A stretch of 64,000 nt of DNA, from positions 10,185,007-10,249,006 of the forward strand of contig NC_080572.1 in NCBI RefSeq assembly GCF_030247185.1, written 5' to 3'. The translations under genes and the position numbers were made by a program. This DNA comes from Malaya genurostris (taxonomy: Eukaryota; Arthropoda; Insecta; Diptera; Culicidae). Positions 1 to 12,591 of the stretch are shown here, piece by piece. The first letter of the stretch is position 1. Every line of letters starts with the position of its first letter. The notes under the pieces are model-generated. The model saw nothing but the letters and a program-made list of their open reading frames with translations, had not been told where the DNA came from and searched no databases.

Positions 1-975
1 CCTATCCTTGGGATGGGGCTGCCATCTTAGATATAGCTTCCGAGAATAGCATTTCTTATTCAGCCGCTGTATACCAGATAGACGCTGTTTGAGCCGTCCC
101 TAACATGAGAAACAGACGTTCGCATTGCAAGGGGGATTTGATTGGCTGACGCTTTTAAGGCGGCGTCTACTCGCCTTGTCAAGGAGGTGTAGGGATGCTT
201 GTGACATTTCGGGACGCTTCTACAGTTGCCAGCTGCATAAAACCGTCACATCCTATCCCTCCCCCGCTGCTTGTCCGGGACTGCTATCGCAGCTAGCCTC
301 CATATCTGGAAGCCGTTCCACTATCCGCAACCTGTGGACCCGCTTGGTTGCTTGCAGCTTAGCATTCTGGCCACCCCTGCCAATTGTCATCAACTGACTA
401 AAGGCCAGGACCAAGATGGTACTTCGTTCACGGAAATGCTCGAGGGCGGTGTACATGGTAAATTCCTGACCATAAGAGATTTGTAATACAAGATTAATCT
501 TACTCAATCCTTTCTTTTAATAGAAGGAATGGAGCTTATGAGAGAAAATAAGCAGACTGTCGTCTGACTGCATTGATCTTTGTGCACAGGGCACTTTTTA
601 TAAATTATATTGGGAAAGAGATAATTGTACCAGCAGAGACGGTCTGTAGACCTAGGAACAGAACTTGGTGGGCAGTGTTTTATGCTATATGCCTCGATAG
701 TTTCAATTTTATGGTCCTATTTTAAGATAAAGAACATGAAACCATCCAACCAGGTCAAAGGCATTTCCTCTGCTTCCTGGACAATAACGATCACGTGGAG
801 GATTGCGTCATACATTCGCTAGTTTTCGAATATTTCATATTCTTTCAGGATTCCATCTTTGCTTGTGACATTTTCTGTTTCTAAGCCTTTTAATAGAGAA
901 TCACAAAACAGAATTAATAATACGAAATGAATGATATTCAAAAGTTATTCATGAAAAATCCAGATTCATACCTAT
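1..975. other. Unassigned upstream sequence
   Basis: Positions 60-480 are richer in GC than what follows and have overlapping short ORFs on both strands, but no recognisable motif. This may be a decayed retrotransposon; nothing can be supported. Confidence 0.2.
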
Positions 976-1786
976 GCAAAAGGATGTATGGGGCAAAGAT
1001 AAAAAGGTTTTTTTTCTCACTCCACCAAACTTTTCGTGTTGGGTCCTTTTGGGTCCCATGCAAAATTTTGGCTCGATCGGAGAAACTATATTTTCGAGCC
1101 AGAGTTTTAAAGTTTATATGGGATTTATTATGGAGAAATTTCCTTTCTTCAAAAAATTCGGCTGGAGATCAACCTATGAGCTCTAAAAATCAGTACATGT
1201 ATCGTTTTAGTAGGAAATTTAACGAGGAAGAAAACTTTCGAAGACCGCAAAACAATCCGACATTTGTAGAAAAAGTTATTGAAGGAAAACCGGCATAAGG
1301 TCCGAACAATGGCTCTTTCCTTAATATATCTAGCATCACTGCTGCAAGTGATCGTAATATTATTTGACTTTCATTCAATATGATAAAACGGTTGATCTAT
1401 GTTATTTGATGTCTTCACGATAGTTACTCAGCTTGGAATGAAGATTCTTTTTTAATTGAAAAAACATGCTCCAAACTTTACTGTAAAGACACAAAAAGTC
1501 ATGTAAATTATGTTTCTGCTTACATAAATTAGTATCGTCTATATCTTCTAAACTATAAGAGATAGAGAGTTTGTATCATCGGAAAAGTAATTGGATTTGA
1601 ATTTTTCTACAATATTGTAGAAGATTCCAAAAACCTATTCCTTCAAATTAAAAAGTCACACTTTTTGTGTCTTTACAGTAAGTTTTGGAATCTTCATAAT
1701 AAGCTGAGAAACTTTTGTGAAAACATCAAATAACTCAGATCAACCGTTTTTTCAATATTGAACGAAAGTCAAATCATATTACGACC

Positions 1787-2712
1787 CAGAGATGCCATTT
1801 ATACAGATTTATCTGTATTATACAGATTTTTACATGCTCATACAGATTTAATACAAAGTACAGATTTTATACAGATTTCCTCAATTTAATACAGATTTAT
1901 TCAGATCTCACAAAAAGTAAGAATAGAAAAATTAAACTTTTCTGTCTGAGCTATCTTTTAGTATTTGATTCCATTGACGAGATAAAAGTCTATCAATAAA
2001 TGGACAAATCACCAATTAATATGGAAATCAGTTGCGAAATCCATTTACATTATAATTAGAAACCAACTTGAACTGATATTCAAGGAAGTAATGGCATCAT
2101 GAAACTTTACCGTCAAACTGCGAGCTGTATGACCCAACTTGACGTTGAATATTAGGCGTTGAAATTTTATGTCAAATTATGAAGTCAACAATTTCAAACT
2201 AGATAAATATCTCGGTTGATTTTTCAGAAGGCCAAAAGAGCAAGTGACAGTTTCTCTTTGTTCACTTTCTCTTCTATTAATTATCAAGCGGTTTACACGT
2301 TTATCACTTAACTCTTTGTATAGAATGATGCCCGAAACTTTCGACTTTCAAACAACTGTGAAATCCAAGAAAGTCTTTTTAGTAACATCACAATAATCGA
2401 AAGAGAGAGTGAACAAAGAGAAACTGTCACTTGCTCTTACGGCCTTCAGCAAAATCAACCGAGATATATGGAGTTACAATTCAATTGTTGTGGATAAAAA
2501 AAATAAAAAAACTATGAAATTTCGTCGTTGAATATTCTTGTGAACGTGGCAATAACTGATTGAATCTATCATGCTACAACCACGATATATTGGAATAACA
2601 TCTTTTGGCATCATTTTGTGGAAAGAATTTCATTTTATTAGTGAATACAGATTAATACAGATTTTTTATACAAAGCAATACAGATTTTTTATGAAAATAT
2701 CTGGCATCTCTG
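1787..2712. mobile_element. hAT-like MITE, 926 bp, TSD TTACGACC
   Basis: Ends CAGAGATGCCA... and ...TGGCATCTCTG are inverted, flanked by perfect 8-bp duplications TTACGACC at 1779-1786 and 2713-2720. Subterminal arrays of ATACAGATTT lie at both ends. The opposite foldback arm (1335-1365) shows the uninterrupted site. There is no transposase, so it is non-autonomous. An internal hairpin lies at about 2203-2475. Confidence 0.85.
2203..2475. repeat. Hairpin inside hAT MITE
   Basis: CTCGGTTGATTTT...GAAGGCC, then GAGCAAGTGACAGTTTCTCT at 2203-2285 recurs in reverse complement at 2392-2472. Similar sequence (AATAATCGAAAGAGAAAGT) forms the palindrome near 52.6 kb. Confidence 0.7.
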
Positions 2713-3009
2713 TTACGACCATTTGCAGCAGTGGTGCTAGATATATTATGGAATGAGCCATTGTTCGAACCTCGTGCCGGTTTTCCTTCGAAAGTTTCCT
2801 TCCTCGTTACATTTCCTACGAAAATAAGTTATGCATTGATTTTTATATAAGGTGATCTCCGGCCGATTTTTTTTTTTGTAAAAAGTCGGTTTTCTCATAC
2901 AATTTCTTGGGTTTAAATTTTGTTTGGCGCTTCTGGGACCCAAAAGAGACATGAAAAGTTTGGTGGAGCTGAAATCAATATTTTGTCCCACCCTACTATG
3001 CATGCTTAG

Positions 3010-3900
3010 AACGTTGTATTGTTCCAAGTGGTACTAAGCTTAGTTATAAAACTCGTGAACGCTGCTACGCTGAGTCGCCTGAGATGAGTACCATTGACCA
3101 TGCGCAAATCTGTACAGCTCCATCTGAGTTCCACCAATCAATGATTTTTTACGGTTATAAAATCTGTTCTGTTCTAAAAGCATAACTCAATTGCTTGATG
3201 CGCAATTAGCAAAACAATTGCACTCTTGCAAACATACACCAAAAAATCGTATCACATAGCAACAATAATCTCTATTTTTAAAACAAAATAAACAGTTCCT
3301 GTTGAAGTTAAAAAAAAACAATATTATAGCGTTACAGTTGACGTTGCGATCAGCCGGAAAGTATCTCACCTTGACCTTGGTGACATGTCACGGCTTTGCG
3401 TGAAGAATAACGTCAACTTTAAGTAACGCCTGAGAGGGGATGCGTTGATTTGGAAAATATTTTCCACATCAGTTGAAACAAAGACAGCACGAGATGACGA
3501 TTCCTTTCCGTCGAATGGAACGAACCACTAGTAACTAATATTAAAAGTAATAGAACACTGGTGTTAGAGTGTCAAGTGTATTATTGAAGAATACTTCATA
3601 TCTAACAGCATCCATTTACATAATTGGTTATGTTTCAAATGGGTGTCACTTACCGCTTTTTAAATATTGAACGAACCTCACATTTTCGGTGGAGTCGCTT
3701 GGTGACTAATCGTAGTATCAACCATGGATAAATACCACCCACTGATCTGTCCGTTGTCAGTCACTCATTGATCTCAAATTAGGCGCTCTTTCTTCAATAC
3801 GAGATTGAGATTGATCTCCTGTCGTTGAGAGCATCTACACGACCAATAGTGAAAAGGGTGAGCGAAATACAAGGATCCCGTTTTCCTGCTGGTACTCGCT
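3010..3900. other. Spacer with no recognised gene
   Basis: AT-rich with short chance ORFs only. No repeats or motifs could be assigned. Confidence 0.3.
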
Positions 3901-3906
3901 AGACAC

Positions 3907-4209
3907 TCAGTGAAAATTTTGCGCGGCGAATCTCGACCGCACTAGATTTTCGGATTGGATCGCAGTCATTATTCGATATTGTTGCCTGGTGGACGTGAAA
4001 AAAAACCAGAGAACTAGCGCGTGAATTATATGATCGCGAGTTTCAACGGTGGAAAAAATAAAACGGCGAAGAAGTGTTCTCTGATCAAAGGAACCAGCGG
4101 GAAAGGGATAACAAGTGTCAAAAATTTGTATCTCGGTAGCTTTGGAAAACAGAATATTTGCTTTGAACCGCGGGCAACATTGCGAGTACAGTGGAAATCA
4201 ATTAATTAG
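3907..4209 (+). other. Possible first exon / 5' UTR
   Basis: A TCAGTG initiator-like site at 3907-3912 is followed by a GC-richer stretch and an ATG at 4030. That ATG opens a short basic frame beginning MIASFNGGKNKTAKKCSL and ending at 4209. This could be an alternative leader exon of the downstream kinase gene or an unrelated transcript. No strong donor was found, so this stays speculative. Confidence 0.2.
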
Positions 4210-4258
4210 AAGTGCGTAATTTTTTTGTACACGGAATAATGCAAATTTTCACAAGACA

Positions 4259-4259
<1 letters not shown>

Positions 4260-4356
<97 letters not shown>

Positions 4357-4391
4357 TATAATATATATATATATATATATATAATATATAA
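4260..4391. repeat. (AT)n microsatellite
   Basis: Almost pure AT dinucleotide tract with two small interruptions (AATTAATATAAT near 4350). Confidence 0.97.
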
Positions 4392-4399
4392 TTTCCAAA

Positions 4400-5680
4400 C
4401 TTAGGTTGTATAAGCCGATCATGAGCAGTGTATTAGTGAGAGTAGCTGTGAAAATCTAGGAAAAGTGTGCTCACAACGCATCAACACAACACACTTGCAT
4501 ACGCACACAGCCAACCATAAAAAGTGGAGTGGAAGAATTCACCAATTTCGCAAATGCTCATTTTCCCATCATCGTTTGTTTTGAGAGGCCGCAGACGAAA
4601 AGAAATAGGAAAAACATAACAAGCTTGAAACAGACGGATTGCGGCTCGCAACGAACACTTTGACCAAGTTATAATCATCCATTTAAGGGATTCCGTTTGT
4701 CGAAACTGTAGTAAACACATTTATTTCGAGAAAATTATATAGTCACTTCCTATTAAGTACAGAATTGATTATTAGAGTGTCACGCGTTTGGTGGCCTAAT
4801 AAGGAAAACTGATTGCCTTGGGACGATGCTTGACGCAAGTTGACACTAATCCAACAATTACACCTTTTGTTTCAAGTCAATCTTCATTACCGTGGGCTCA
4901 ATATTTGTTCTTAAAAAGAAGCCAAATTTGAATGATTTTTTTCATATCTCAACCATTGATGGCACTGACAAACAGCACTTTGCTTGGTTACATCATTCGA
5001 CCAAATCTCCGATCTAATCCAAGTAAGCCGTGCAAAGACAAAAAAATGACGAAAGGAATTTGTGTTGTTTGAAAGTTGGATGACAGGATCGGGACATGTG
5101 TCCCTTCTGCACTGTGCCAGTATATTTAATAAATGGCTTTGTTAACGGAACCGTGCTCTGGTTAATGTGCAAAAGCTCAATCATCTTTCACGCTGCGGTA
5201 AGGCACGAGCTTCTGTTGTTTTTCTTTCCAAAAATAAATACGTCTTCTTGAAGATATTTGTTAAATCGAAAAAAGTAGAAAGATATGTATTTATTTCTTT
5301 GTTATATGGAATACCGTTAGGTGACAGTAGTAGGTGAATTCGAACGTAAATAAGAGCGATACTCATGTTTATATTTAAAAACATATTTAAAAAGGTTTAA
5401 TGATGTAGATTAGAAAATTTTAACTATAAAATTACTACCTTGTCATTTTCTGATTAAAACAGAATTTTATCTTGTCAATTGAGCAATTCCTGAAATTGGA
5501 AAAATTGACGAAATCCGATTTAGATAAAACTTTTCACACGTCTTCCGTATGGCCAGCCATTTGTTTTGCACAAAAAAAACGACCAATTCAGCCAGCAATT
5601 GCTTATTAGAAAGGGCTGATGTATTTTTGATTGCATTTTCTTCGTATCATTGTAACTAGGAAACTGTTAATTTTTCTAAA
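4400..5680. other. Spacer with no recognised gene
   Basis: AT-rich non-coding sequence; the short frames have no family motif. Confidence 0.3.
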
Positions 5681-5787
<107 letters not shown>

Positions 5788-5869
5788 CAACATAATATTC
5801 TTTGATTTTTAAAACACAGAAAGGTGGGTCCATAAACTAGTACAAGCTACAGAATGAAAGATTACTCAG

Positions 5870-6420
5870 ATCGGCAAGGCCATCCCTGAGAAAACGAAAA
5901 GAGATACTCCGAAACCGGAATACCGGAATACCGGAATAATCGAAATTGGTTCGAGAAAAGTGACTAGGATCCATTTTTGAGTCTATGGCTACAATCTCCG
6001 GTCATTCATCAAAAACCCCACAACAAGGAAAGCCAAATTAATGTTTGACCGTCTATTGACAATGGCTACCGATTGGAATAGTTTCGAGACAAGTTAAGAG
6101 ACTATGATACCTTTCATTTGAATCTAAGTTTGTTGAAAACGGTCACGCCATCTCTGACAAAAGTGAGGAAGTAATTTGAAATACGAATTTTTTCACTAAT
6201 CACACTGTAACTCCGGAACCGGAAATCGGATCAAATTAATGCAGGAGCTATGAATAGAATAATTGTACCTTTCATTTGAATCTAAGTTTGTAAGAATCGG
6301 TTCAGCCGTCTCTGAGAATAGTAAGTGCACTTATTTTCATTTTTTTGTACAAATCACCCTGTAATTCCGGAACCGGAAGCCGGATCCGATTCCGGGATAA
6401 CAAATAAAAACCTATTTTTT
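5870..6420 (+). repeat. Dispersed 'CCGGAACCGGA' repeat, about 3 degenerate units
   Basis: Recurring phrases are 'CCTGTAAT/CTCCGGAACCGG', 'CTTTCATTTGAATCTAAGTT' and 'GCCATCTCTGAGAAAAGTG'. The same unit recurs at 8.05-8.95, 11.7-12.5, 26.8-27.05 and 35.9-36.2 kb, marking it as a transposon-borne repeat. Confidence 0.8.
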
Positions 6421-6424
6421 CAAC

Positions 6425-6840
6425 AAACGTTTAATGTCTTTATATTAAAAATCATGAATATTCATATTTTACAGAATTTTCCCCTAAAATAATAATTAAA
6501 ATCAATTTTACACGGTGCACACAAAACATCATTTGCTTGCAAAAAATCGAATTTCTCAAGAAGAAAAGAAGAAACTCGACGCAAGGAATGTTTTTGATTT
6601 TTGAATTCATTTTTACACCGCGATCTTAACTGAAACGTTACTAACACAACTGTCAAAGTTAGAATTCGATCAGCGGCGCGACATGTGTTGACAAGTTAAG
6701 CCCGTATTCGAGCGAGTTGCGCTGTGGTACACTCCGCGCGTGCGGGTCGTGATTGAAAAATTCACTGCTCCTAAAGATTTAATCTTACCACTCTAAAAAC
6801 TTTGCCAAGATTGAGTTAAACCCCTGACGCTTCTTTTACC
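6425..6840. other. Spacer with no recognised gene
   Basis: Slightly GC-richer near 6665-6760; nothing assignable. Confidence 0.25.
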
Positions 6841-6859
6841 TTTTTTTATTAATGTTAAA

Positions 6860-7340
6860 AATAGGTATAGAATTCGCTCAAACTTTAGAAAAAATTTCCG
6901 AGGTCCGGAGGGCCGAGTGCCATATACCAATCGATTCAGCTCGACGAACTGTGCAAATGTTTGTGTATGTATGTGTGTATGTGTGTGGGTCTGTATGTGT
7001 TTTGTCATCAAAGAGGTCGAGATCACAGAGATGACTGGACCGATTTTGATCAAACTAGTCGCAAATGAAAGGTCTCCCCGTCACCCTGAACGCTATTGAA
7101 TGGTTTTGAGATCGGATGTTTACTTTTTGAGTTATACGAAGTTTTATGTCAAAATTTTCAGTTTTTCGACAATATCTGTCACAATTGACAGAATATGGTT
7201 TTAGACTTAGATTCCGCATGAAAATAGCTATCCAACAAGCTGTAGATTGTTAAAGTCCGTCTATTTTTAATGGAGATATCGGAGATATATTTTTGTGTAA
7301 GCGACTTTTCGCCTTTTTCCAGTAGTAGGAAATTTGAGCG
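6860..7340 (-). repeat. Dispersed repeat copy with TG-rich tract
   Basis: Carries 'CCATATACCAATCGATTCAGCTCGACGAACTG', followed by a TGTATG-rich microsatellite and 'TATCTGTCACAATTG'. The same order recurs at 15.4 and 16.6-16.9 kb. Confidence 0.7.
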
Positions 7341-7344
7341 CTGT

Positions 7345-8045
7345 ATGACAAAGAAATGCTTGGGAGCTACGTGAAACACGATTTTTCATACTGTTGTTTA
7401 TAAGTACCCAAAAGACTGTGTACAGCATCTTTTTTCATGACATTCTGCCACGGACCTATTTTAGCACGGTTCGTTTTTGGCAACATAATCGTTCGAATAT
7501 GACATATGTAAAACAGATGATGGCAGCATTTTCGAGTTGATAGTAATTCCATAAATCTATTAATTTAAACTACTTACAGCAATAAATGCTGGAAGAACCT
7601 ACCACCCATATACCCATAGTTTCAGCGGCATTCAGTTTTCGATTCGAAAGGCACCCACAAATTTAATTCGCACTACGATTTCTCTAGACTGATTTTCAAA
7701 GCTTCTAAGGTGAATTTAACTGACTTCGGCTAAACCGATTTTAGAATTCCGGTTCCAGTATCGAATCGTGAATGTGAGAAATATTATCATATTTAATTAT
7801 TATTGCAGTACCTCCGCTGGATATCGACATAGTGACATTTGGTTCGTTCAACCATACACTAACATGAATTTATTTACGGTTCTCTATGACGATTTGAGTG
7901 TGGGAAAAAATGAACCGGTAGTCGGACTTGGATCAAATTTAGCAATTCATTTAGGGGATTATCATTGGTTTAATTGCTTAAAGAGTCTCATTGTCTGCAA
8001 ACTAGAGGAAATCACTAGCCAATATAAAATGGTAGCTTACTAACA
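7345..8045. other. Spacer; one unrecognised 91-codon frame
   Basis: A plus frame at 7768-8043 opens with GTG and has no recognisable motif or splice context. It is probably chance or decayed repeat. Confidence 0.2.
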
Positions 8046-8049
8046 AAGT

Positions 8050-8960
8050 ATTCCTGAAATTGACGTTTTCATACTGAGCACCCCATCTCCGAAATCAGGG
8101 GTTCGATCCGAATGAAAATTGGGATATTGTTATGACATCTTAAGAACTTCCATCTCCGAGAAAAGCGAGTATCATTATTTTCACATTTTTGTGCATATCA
8201 CCCTGTAATTCCGGAACCGGAAATTGGATGAGAATGAAATTCCGGAACTTTGTATGAGAGCATAAAACCTTTTTTATGAATCTAAGTTTGTGAAAATCGG
8301 TTCTGCCATCACCGAGAAAAGTGAGTGACATTATATTCACATTTTTAATGCACTATTTCCATATTTTTGGTGCATATCAGCCTATCAAGTTGGATACATA
8401 TGAAATTTCGGAACTTTGTTTGGAACCATGAGACCTTTAATTTGAATCTAAGTTTGTGAAACTCGGTTCTACCAAGTGATATTAATTTCACATTTTTGGT
8501 GCATATCATCCTGTAATTCCGGAACCAGAACTCGGATCTAGATGATATTAAGGAACTTTGTATGGGACTATAAGATTTTTTATTTGAATCTAAGTTTGTG
8601 AAAATCGGTTAAGCCATCTCTGAGAAAAGTGAGAGACATTATTTTCGCATTTTTAATACATTAATTTCACATTTTTGGTGCATATCACCCTGTAATTCCG
8701 GAAGTGGAAGTCGGATCTAAATGATATTCAGGAACTTTGTATGGGACTATGAGACCTTTCATTTGAATATAAGTTTGTGAAAATCAGTTGAGCCATGTTC
8801 GAGAAAAGTGCGTGACAATATTTGTCACACGCACACACACATACATTTGCTCAGCTTGTCGAGCTGAGTCGAATGGTATATGACATTCGGCTTTTTGAGC
8901 CTCGGTTTTTGTAGTGATTGTATAGCTCTTTCATATGAGGAAGGCAAAAAGGTAATGCTT
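8050..8960 (+). repeat. Dispersed 'CCGGAACCGGA' repeat, about 4 units, with terminal module
   Basis: The module 'GGTGCATATCACCCTGTAATT' starts near 8193, 8363, 8500 and 8678. The array ends in a CA-rich tract, 'GAGCTGAGTCGAATGGTATA' and 'TTTCATATGAGGAAGGCAAAA', the same right end as the element at 11.5-12.95 kb. Confidence 0.8.
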
Positions 8961-9835
8961 TTATAAGCACTACTAAATGGTCAAAAAACTGAAACGTATA
9001 CGTGAATAAATTTTAAGCACCTTGTCTTGATGGTTACGCTTGTGCGGACTTGGTTGAGAATCGCTAGACAAAGCATCCAATCTAACAAAATTAGTAATAT
9101 TTTTGCTAGAAATGTTTGTACTAATTGCTAGCGCAGAGCAAACTATAAATTGTAAAACTATCTACTGTTCAGTAAATTTTAAGGACTGTATTCGAAAAAA
9201 ATGCAGTTGACAAAAATGATCACCAAAAACGATTTTATGTTGGATAGTTTTGAAACTCTCATGGAATAAACATACTCATGTTAGCTATGGTTTCACAATT
9301 TTGGTTTCTTCCACTCTTTTTTTTTTCAAATCCCTGTTGGTTTTGAAAGCCTCACTAATTTCCGTAGCTTCTTCTCGTGAATTTGATGGATTTACCTCCT
9401 TCGGCCACATTGTTTACAAGGTTGCATTTCTTCATTTTTTCCTGACGGGATACGGTCATATTTTCGATTCCCAGCTGTTTCACGATCCGCCTTGTAGGAC
9501 TGGCCTAGATCTTCCACAGCCGCGCACAACGCTTTCTGTTAGAGCACTTCTCGCTTGAAAAAATTGTAACGAAAATTTGCACATGTAAATATTGTACTTT
9601 TTCAAAACTACATCAGTTTTTACCCTTCGGATAAAAAACATACACAACAGAAAATGTTTTTTTTTTAATATAGTGTTTACTTCATCATTCAGAGCTGGAA
9701 TTATGACTCCAACTAGTGTTGATTGAATTGGAAAAGAACTGAATTTTTGAAAATTGTCGGCACTTGATCACTATTGAAAACTTATCTCAAATTTACATGA
9801 ACAATTCTTCGTACTTCGTCTTGGAACTGCTATGC
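8961..9835. other. Spacer; one unrecognised 102-codon frame
   Basis: A plus frame at 9250-9558 is rich in Phe/Leu/Ser with no recognised motif. It is AT-rich and probably not a gene. Confidence 0.2.
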
Positions 9836-9843
9836 CACTTGGC

Positions 9844-10070
9844 TAGAGATGATCGAGTATGCAATTTCTTGAACATGAACCCGATCCGTACCACATTGAA
9901 AATAAAATATCTTTACCCGAACCTGCGAAGAATTTTTTTATACCCGATAAAACATATAAATGTCTACCCTTACCCGACCCGAGTCTGTTGGGTTCGTTTT
10001 CGTGTCTTCACCCGAGCCCGATAAGCTTTTCTTTCCTGAATCGTACCGGGTCGGAACCCGACCATCTCTA
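9844..10070. mobile_element. hAT-like MITE, 227 bp, TSD CACTTGGC/CACTTGCC
   Basis: Ends TAGAGATGATCGAGT and ACCCGACCATCTCTA are inverted, flanked by 8-bp near-identical duplications at 9836-9843 and 10071-10078 (7 of 8 match). The interior is dominated by repeated TACCCGA/ACCCGACC motifs. No coding content. Confidence 0.75.
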
Positions 10071-10386
10071 CACTTGCCAATTCTACATAAACCATCAAAC
10101 TAACATTTAATGAACAATGTTGTAAAGATAAGCGTACGCATGAACATTTGCAGAATGAATTCGTTTCGGTTAAAAATTATAAACCCAAAAAACAAAATGA
10201 ATGATCAATACCATTACAAAAACAGATCGTCGAAATAATTGGTGAATTATTCCACGTCCAACTCGGACTCTAGTGTTACGAATGCACACATTTATTTTGC
10301 AGCTAAAACAAAACTCACCAAAAAGGAACCCGTACCAGAAGTGTAGCAACACGGTGGAGATCTACAATTCCACCGTATACATAATT

Positions 10387-10551
10387 TCAGTCTAGTGCAA
10401 GCGCAGTGGTATTCGTTGCCCTTCGGCGTTGAATTTACAAACCAAACCGTCTGTGAGCAGTTTGTGTACTCAACCGTATACTGAATAAATCACATCAGCA
10501 GATCACAACACAGTAATATGATTCACGTGGATGAAACGGACCCTCTCGGTG
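10387..10551 (+). promoter_or_regulatory. Candidate promoter and first exon of sqa
   Basis: A TCAGTC match to the arthropod initiator lies at 10387-10392, about 130 nt before the chosen ATG at 10518. The 5' leader would be short and unspliced, and the exon ends at a consensus donor GTAAGT (10552). The ATG is chosen because its frame (MIHVDETDPLG) joins exactly in phase to exon 2. No TATA box is seen at the right distance, so the start site itself is tentative. Confidence 0.4.
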
Positions 10552-12528
10552 GTAAGTAGATCCCAAAGATTATGTCTAATAGGTCAAACAAAATGGTTTA
10601 CCCTGCCACTAGTAGTGGCAGCTCGTTGCTGATCCTACATCTATGACGGTGATCGTCGACCCCATTCTGCGCATAATTTTGCAAGGAATTTCAATGACGT
10701 ACTGCCCCTGGTTAGTTTTTCTTAAGTTGCACGAAAGTAAAATGGTTCAAATTATGAAGTACTCATGATCTGTCGGTAAAAATAAGTAAACAAATACAAA
10801 TCGGTATGAAATATTTGTGCGGTTTCTCTGCTCCAAAGTAAAACTGAAAATGCGCAATGATCAAGAGGTATTTTAATTTATGATCGCAAATAGCACCACC
10901 ACTCACCAAACACGTTGGTAGAAAATCAAGAAAGTACCGTGCATCTCCATTGCGGATGAAACTTGTTCGCTCGATCGCAGATAGCCATGAAGGGGTGATA
11001 CAATTGCTCTACATTGGATGAATGGGAAAAGTGCTATTAAAATTCGAGCTGCAGTTGGCCATGTCTGTTTGAATATTGACACGTGCGCGTAATCGAGTTG
11101 AACGGTTTTATTACAATGTCCTACATATCAAGGATCGAAGGCTGAGATCTTGAATGTTTTAATAGTAGACACTTCAAATAGAATTCTACGTGTGATATTT
11201 TGCGGTCAGCAAAACATGTACTAAGAAACGAGTTAGATAGATTAATTTATTTAATTTACTAATTTAGAACAAAACATATTGAATTCGAATCGGAAGTTGT
11301 TTCTCAGGCGATTACGTGTTTTATCACTTCCAGAACAACGAGCTTTTTAGTTGGAAATCTAAACCATTAAATTTACTGTTTCAATAAAGTGATCAGTTGT
11401 GTTAGCTAATTAATAATTAATTACTTCCGATAATAAACTCGTTTGCTAGTCATTGTGAGTGTTCAGTAAGTGGAAATATAAAAACCTGTTTTAATCCACC
11501 TAATGGTGTAATGATGCCTTTCTCATGTACATATAATATTGTGGTATTCTATTCATTCTATTTTTCTCTTCGATTTTTGAAAGAAACCAAGAGATTGTTT
11601 GTGCATAAAATACAGAATAAAACAGTGCTATGATTGCGTAAGTTATCCTTAAAAAAACGAAGTGGGTTCACTATTATATGCACTTCACTATATTTTAAGT
11701 GACGGTATACAATATTGAACACACTTTACCCTATAACTCCGGAGCCGGAAGTCGGATCCGGATGAAATTCAGGAATTCCGTATGTGACCGAGAGACATTT
11801 CATTTGACTATAAGTTTGTGGAAATCGGTCAAACCATCGCTGAGAAAAGTGAGTGAGATCCATTTTGGTATATATGACCACTATTTCCGGTACTTCCGGA
11901 ACCGGATATCGGGAACCAGAATAGCCGGAATCGGTTTGTTTAGTTGCCTACTGATAATGACTATCGATTTGTGTAGTTTTGAGACCAGTTTAGGAAATTT
12001 TTTACGTTTTTTGTTTGCCGGTTTAAGTGACGGTGTACAATATTGAACACACTTTAACCTACAACTCCGGAACTGGAAGTCGGATCCGGATGAAATTCAG
12101 GAATTCCGTATGGGACCGGTAGACCTTTCATTTGAATCTAAGTTTGTGGAAATCGCTCAAACCATCGCTGAGAAAAGTGAGTGAGATCCATTTTGGTATA
12201 TATGACCACTATTTCCGGTACTTCCGGAACCGGATACCGGGAACCAGGATAGCCGAAATCGGTTTGTTCAGTTGCCTATTGATAATGACTATCGATTTGT
12301 GTAGTTGTGAGACCAGTTTAGGAAATTTTTTACGTTTTTTGTTTGCCGGTTTAAGTGACGGTGTACAATATTGAACACACTTTAACCTACAACTCCGGAA
12401 CTGGAAGTCGGATCCGGATGAAAGTCAGGAATTCCGTATGGGACCGGTAGACCTTTCATTTGAATTTAAGTTTGTCAAAATAGGTTCAGCCATCTCCGAG
12501 AAAACCTAGTGAGATTATTTAACACATA

Positions 12529-12591
<63 letters not shown>

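Larger units (their letters stand above)
980..3003. mobile_element. Foldback (long inverted repeat) element interrupted by a hAT MITE
   Basis: Left arm 980-1500 is repeated in reverse complement by 1657-1786 plus 2721-3003. Shared landmarks include CTCCACCAAACTTTTC, GAAAACCGGCA and CACTGCTGCAA on the outer side, and CAAAACTTACTGTAAAGACA-like sequence flanking the central loop. The right arm is split exactly at 1787-2720 by another element. No coding content is seen and no outer target-site duplication could be fixed. Confidence 0.75.

Noticed and set aside
125..397. 90-codon ORF at the window start
   Set aside because: No recognisable domain, and competing frames on the other strand; cannot be supported.
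11699..12374. Two near-identical ORFs of 115 and 80 codons
   Set aside because: They arise from the 328-bp tandem repeat; non-coding repeat sequence in all other copies.
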